Assembly (NCBI RefSeq): GCF_900113695.1
Contig: NZ_FOQH01000012.1
Span: 1 to 64,000, forward strand
DNA from: Albimonas pacifica
GTDB taxonomy: Bacteria > Pseudomonadota > Alphaproteobacteria > Rhodobacterales > Rhodobacteraceae
Length of the DNA stretch: 64,000 bases
Direction of reading: 5' to 3'
A program made the position numbers and the translations under genes. The notes beneath the pieces are model-generated. The model had not been told where the DNA came from. It made no database searches and saw only the letters and a program-made list of their open reading frames with translations. This document shows, piece after piece, positions 60,758 through 64,000 of the stretch; the first letter of the stretch is position 1, and each line of letters opens with the position of its first letter.

Positions 60758-61866
60758 CGGGCGGGCTCCTGGTGGGCGGCGTGCGCCTCTCCTCCCACGT
60801 CCTCGGGGGCGATGGCCACCGTCTTGACGATGGCGTGGACCGGCAGGCCGGGGGCGAGGGCCAGCGCCTCGGCCGAGCGGCGGGTGACGCGGGCCAGCAC
60901 CGTGCCGGCGCGCGTGCGCACCGAGACGATGGTCCCGGGGCCCTGGCCGTCGTGGATCGCCTCGACCGTGCCGGGGAGGATGTTGAGGGCGGAGATGGCG
61001 CGCGGCGGCTCCAGCGAGAGCATCACTTCGGAGGCCGCCATGCGCACGCGGACGGTGGCGCCGACCGGCTGGAGGACCTTCGGCAGGAACAGGCGGTCGC
61101 CGGCGGCGTCCAGTTCGCTCAGGCCGTCGGCGTGGTGGGCGGCGACGCGCGCCTCGAGCACCGCGCCCACCCCGCGCACGCCGGTGGGGGCGACGGAGGG
61201 ATCGCCCAGCACCTCCGCCGCCGGGCCCTGGCGGATCACGCGGCCCGCCTGCAGGGCGACGACGGTGGTGGCGAGCCGCGCCACCTCGGCGGCGGAGTGG
61301 GAGACGTAGAGGACCGGGGCCGCGGCCTCGTCGCGCAGCCGCTCGAAATAGGGGAGGATCTCGGCCTTGCGGGCCTCGTCGAGGGCCGCCAGGGGCTCGT
61401 CGGCGAGGATCAGGCGGGGGGAGGCCAGAAGGGCCCGGCCGATGGCGACGCGCTGTTTTTCGCCGCCCGAGAGGGCGCCGGGGCGACGCTCCAGCAGGGG
61501 GCCGAGGCCGAGCATCTCGACCACCCTGTCGATCTCGGCGCGCGGGACCTTGCGGGGCGCGAACCAGCGGCCGTAGAGCAGGTTGCGGCGCACGGAGAGA
61601 TGCGGGAACAGCCGCCCCTCCTGGAAGACGTAGCCCAGCCGGCGGCGATGGGGGGGCAGGTTCACCCCGGCGGCGGCGTCGAACAGGGCGCGCCCGTCGA
61701 CCTCGATGCGCCCGGCGTCGGGGGCGAAGAGGCCGGCCACCGCGTTCACGATCGTGCTCTTGCCCGAGCCGGAGCGGCCGAAGAGGACGGTGATCCCCGG
61801 CGGCGCCTCGAACGCGGCGTCGAGCGCGAAGGCGCCGAAGCGGTGGCGGATCGCGACCGAGAGCAT
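60754..61866 (-). CDS. modC: Molybdate ABC transporter ATPase
   Basis: ModC (370 aa) energises molybdate import. Walker A GRSGSGKST, signature LSGGEKQRVAIGRAL, Walker B LILADEPLAALDE and switch His (YVSHSAAEVARL) are intact. Residues ~295-360 form a TOBE/Mop domain (SALNILPGTVEAI; VSVRTRAGTVLARVTRRSAE) for molybdate sensing. It overlaps modB by 1 nt. Confidence 0.96.
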   Translation of the reverse strand: MLSVAIRHRFGAFALDAAFEAPPGITVLFGRSGSGKSTIVNAVAGLFAPDAGRIEVDGRALFDAAAGVNLPPHRRRLGYVFQEGRLFPHLSVRRNLLYGRWFAPRKVPRAEIDRVVEMLGLGPLLERRPGALSGGEKQRVAIGRALLASPRLILADEPLAALDEARKAEILPYFERLRDEAAAPVLYVSHSAAEVARLATTVVALQAGRVIRQGPAAEVLGDPSVAPTGVRGVGAVLEARVAAHHADGLSELDAAGDRLFLPKVLQPVGATVRVRMAASEVMLSLEPPRAISALNILPGTVEAIHDGQGPGTIVSVRTRAGTVLARVTRRSAEALALAPGLPVHAIVKTVAIAPEDVGGEAHAAHQEPAR

Positions 61867-62561
61867 CAGGCGCCCCGCACCCGGGCCGCGACCCGCACCG
61901 CCACCAGCTCGGACACCAGCAGCGCGCCCATGGCGACCGCCACCGAGACGCCGGCGAGCGCCAGGGCCTGGGACTCGCCGCCCGGGGTCTGCAGGAAGGC
62001 GTAGATGGCGCTGGGCAGGGTGCGCGTCTCGCCGGGGATGTTGGAGACGAAGGTGATCGTGGCGCCGAACTCGCCCATCGCCTTGGCGAAGGCCAGCACC
62101 GCGCCCGCCACGATTCCGGGCAGGATCAGCGGCAGGGTGACGGTGGCGAAGACCCAGGGGCGCGAGGCGCCCAGCGTGCCCGCGGCCTGCTCCAGCTTCG
62201 GATCGACCGCATCGATCGACAGGCGGATGGCGCGGACCATCAGCGGAAAGGCCATGACGGCGGCGGCCAGCGCCGCGCCCGTCCAGCGGAAGGCGAGGAC
62301 GACGCCGACCTCGGCCAGCAGGCTCCCCACCGGACCGCGGGTTCCGAACACCATCAGCAGCAGCCAGCCGGTCACCACCGGCGGCAGCACGAGGGGCAGG
62401 TGCACCAGCCCGTTCAGCAGCCCCCGCCCCGGAAACCGCCAGCGGGCCAGCGCGTGGGCCGCGAGCAGGGCGAAGGGCAGCGAGCCCGCCGTCGCCCAGG
62501 CCGAGACCTTCAGCGACAGCGACAGCGCCTCCAGCGCCTCGGGGCCGGGGAGCCAGCTCAC
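61866..62561 (-). CDS. modB: Molybdate ABC transporter permease
   Basis: ModB (231 aa) is the membrane channel subunit. It has about five to six helices, LPPVVTGWLLLMVFG and the EAA-type loop LEQAAGTLGASRPWVFATVT, followed by KAMGEFGATITFVSNIPGET, a ModB hallmark. Start codon is GTG (GTGAGCTGGCTC), 7 nt downstream of the modA stop. Confidence 0.96.
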   Translation of the reverse strand: MSWLPGPEALEALSLSLKVSAWATAGSLPFALLAAHALARWRFPGRGLLNGLVHLPLVLPPVVTGWLLLMVFGTRGPVGSLLAEVGVVLAFRWTGAALAAAVMAFPLMVRAIRLSIDAVDPKLEQAAGTLGASRPWVFATVTLPLILPGIVAGAVLAFAKAMGEFGATITFVSNIPGETRTLPSAIYAFLQTPGGESQALALAGVSVAVAMGALLVSELVAVRVAARVRGA

Positions 62562-62568
62562 CGCCCGC

Positions 62569-63375
62569 TCAGCCGTCCGCGCCGGGGGCGCGGGGGGCGG
62601 GGATCACCGCGAACCCCTGCCGTTCGAAGGCGGCGCGGGCGCGGGGGCCCTGCAGGAAGGCCAGGAAGCCGGCGGCGGTCTCTCCGGCGCCGGTCAGCAG
62701 CGCGGCGGGGTAGACGATGGGCGGATGCGAGTCCTCGGGGAAGGTCGCGACCACCGAGACGTCGGGCTCCGCGGCCGCGTCGGTGGCGTAGACGACGCCC
62801 AGCGGCGCCTCGCCGGCCGCGACCAGCGCCAGGGCGGCGCGCACGTTGTCGGTCTGGGCGACGCGGGGCGCGACCGCCTCCCACAGGCCCAGGCTCTCCA
62901 GCGCGGCCTTGCCGTAGATGCCGGCGGGCACCGCCTCGACCAGGGCCATGGCGAGGCGGTCCTCGCCGAGGATGCCGGCGAGGTCGAGTCCGGGAGCGAG
63001 CGCGAGGGGGGCCGCGTCCGGCCCGTGGGCGACCAGCACCAGGGCGTTGCGCAACAGGTCCACGCGGGCGCCCGCGGCGAGCAGGCCGTCGGCCTCCAGC
63101 CGGTCCATCCACTCGGAGTTGGCCGAGACGAACACCTCCGCCGGCGCGCCCTGCTGGATCTGGCGGGCCAGCGCCGAGGAGCCGGCGAGCGAGATCCTCG
63201 CCTCGTCCCCCGTCTCCTCCGCGAAGGCCGCCGCGATCTCGTCCATGGCGTTCTTCAGGCTGGCGGCGGCGAAGACGGTGACCTCGCCTGCCCGCGCGGC
63301 GGGGGCGAGGGCGGCGGCCAGCGCCAGCCCGGCGCCGAAGGCGAGCGCGGCGAAAGGGGGGCGGAGAGACGGCAT
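62569..63375 (-). CDS. modA: Molybdate-binding periplasmic protein
   Basis: ModA (268 aa) binds molybdate or tungstate in the periplasm. A signal peptide (FAALAFGAGLALAAALAPAA) leads to VTVFAAASLKNAMDEIAAAF, with Ser contacts in AGSSALARQIQQGAPAEVFV, and VVYATDA and YPAALL with the anion-binding regions. I start at MPSLRPPF (63375); an upstream extension would run through the Mo-box region. Confidence 0.95.
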   Translation of the reverse strand: MPSLRPPFAALAFGAGLALAAALAPAARAGEVTVFAAASLKNAMDEIAAAFAEETGDEARISLAGSSALARQIQQGAPAEVFVSANSEWMDRLEADGLLAAGARVDLLRNALVLVAHGPDAAPLALAPGLDLAGILGEDRLAMALVEAVPAGIYGKAALESLGLWEAVAPRVAQTDNVRAALALVAAGEAPLGVVYATDAAAEPDVSVVATFPEDSHPPIVYPAALLTGAGETAAGFLAFLQGPRARAAFERQGFAVIPAPRAPGADG

Positions 63376-63395
63376 GGCGGGATCCGGATCGGGGG

Positions 63396-63419
63396 CGATA
63401 TGGTTCACGGGGAATATCG
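63396..63419 (-). promoter_or_regulatory. Putative Mo-box (ModE/Mop operator) upstream of modA
   Basis: CGATAT (63396-63401) and ATATCG (63414-63419) form a perfect 6-bp inverted repeat with 12 nt between. The overall 24-bp geometry fits the CGnTATATA-N6-TATATAnCG layout described for alphaproteobacterial ModE-type operators, although the inner positions deviate. It lies 20 nt before the modA start, between modE and modA. Confidence 0.6.
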
Positions 63420-63444
63420 AGCCCGCAGCGCGCGGGCGCAAGCG

Positions 63445-63807
63445 TTATGTTCCTTCGGGAATATCCCTCATCAGAGCCTGCAGCCGCCCGACGTGGGGGG
63501 CGCCGGCGCGCTCGGCCTCGGCCTCCAGGGCGCGGTATTCGGCCAGCACCGCCCGGCCGGCCTCGGTCACCGCCGCCCCGCCGCCCCGGGCCCCCCCGCG
63601 GGAGCGGAGCACCAGCGGCTCTCGGAACATGGCGTTCAGCGTTTCGACGAGCTGCCAGGCGCGCTTGTAGCTCATGCCCATCTCGCGCCCCGCGGCGGCG
63701 ATCGAACCGGTGGCGGCGATGCGCTCCAGCAGCTCGGCCTTGCCGGGGCCGATCATCTCCTCGGGGCCGAACACGATGCGGATGCGATAGCGGGGCGGCT
63801 CTGACAT
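63445..63807 (-). CDS. modE: ModE-type DNA-binding regulator lacking the molybdate (TOBE) domains
   Basis: A 120-aa winged-helix protein equal to the N-terminal DNA-binding half of ModE: RIVFGPEEMIGPGKAELLER, then IAATGSIAAAGREMGMSYKR and AWQLVETLNAMFREPLV. Full ModE has about 260 aa with two Mop/TOBE modules; they are absent here, so molybdate sensing must come from elsewhere (for example a separate Mop protein) or not occur. I start at MSEPPRYRIRI. Confidence 0.9.
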   Translation of the reverse strand: MSEPPRYRIRIVFGPEEMIGPGKAELLERIAATGSIAAAGREMGMSYKRAWQLVETLNAMFREPLVLRSRGGARGGGAAVTEAGRAVLAEYRALEAEAERAGAPHVGRLQALMRDIPEGT

Positions 63808-63992
63808 GGGGCGGAGGATGGACCGGCGGGGCAGGGGGGACAAGGCGCTCCGCCCTCGCCGCCGCGCTCTTGCTCTCGGGCGCGCCAGCGGCGATGGATG
63901 GGCCCCAGACGCCGCCCGCGCCCGCGGGACGGCGCGCCAGGACGCCGGCCCGCGACCCCCGCGAGGCCCGGAACCCACCGGAGGAGCCCCCC

Positions 63993-64000
63993 ATGCCCGA
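63993..64000 (+). CDS. Possible start of a gene cut by the window end
   Basis: An ATG at 63993 stands 6 nt after GGAGGAG, an excellent ribosome-binding site, and only two codons are visible. It is divergent from modE, 185 nt away. The identity cannot be known from this window. No other gene is supported between 63808 and 63992. Confidence 0.35.

Noticed and set aside
63820-63992. Small exported protein between modE and the window end
   Set aside because: A signal-peptide-like stretch (ALAAALLLSGAPAA) can be read, but that frame has no ATG or GTG with an RBS upstream.

Overview
This is a very GC-rich (about 70 %) alphaproteobacterial chromosome segment, most likely Rhodobacterales (Rhodobacteraceae-like). 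The evidence is the S10-spc-alpha ribosomal region followed by degP-like, rarA, crcB, rluC-type synthase, HAD phosphatase, ATP12 chaperone and bztABCD, plus short-LID adenylate kinase, Mg-type HemB and a VPLPA-CTERM surface protein. I cannot name the species from the sequence alone.

Layout. 1-16050: the tail of tuf, then the S10, spc and alpha operons (rpsJ to rplQ), all on the + strand, with secY and adk in their usual place. Several GC hairpins sit inside these operons. A strong promoter lies upstream of rpsM. A GNAT acetyltransferase gene, preceded by a terminator, separates rpoA from rplQ. 16217-24956: housekeeping genes on the + strand (HtrA-type protease, RarA, CrcB, pseudouridine synthase, HAD hydrolase, ATP12, thioesterase, FAH-family enzyme, DUF1045 protein, acylphosphatase). 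25309-30327: the bztABCD/aapJQMP polar amino-acid ABC transporter; its first permease has an unexpected C-terminal membrane extension. 30627-40332: a VPLPA-CTERM protein, then a minus-strand run (SYLF protein, aldose-sugar dehydrogenase, VOC protein, small RTX protein, hemB, folE, a PEP-mutase-family enzyme, ogt, sdaA).

40758-48023 is a signalling block: a GGDEF-EAL protein, a hybrid histidine kinase, a single-domain response regulator and a CheB-CheR-PAS fusion. It is followed by tRNA-Asn. 48297-56134 is a catabolic block: an IclR regulator divergent from pcaDCHG (protocatechuate ring cleavage), then a complete TRAP transporter (dctPQM-type) and a PEP-mutase/isocitrate-lyase-family gene. 57211-63807 is a molybdenum block: XdhC, a molybdopterin-binding/MobA-like fusion and, on the minus strand, modE-modA-modB-modC-trmO with a plausible Mo-box in front of modA.

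The most notable non-genic signal is a family of four intergenic long palindromes of 162-164 bp (20718, 36336, 56831, 60059). Each has a conserved 27-bp inner stem, a two-hairpin loop and arms that change together between copies. A probable collapsed relic (16067) and a solo flanking box (51872) may belong to the same family. A separate REPIN-like inverted pair lies at 53130-53254, and a 30-bp-arm hairpin lies between sdaA and the GGDEF-EAL gene. No CRISPR array, prophage, transposase gene or rRNA is visible.
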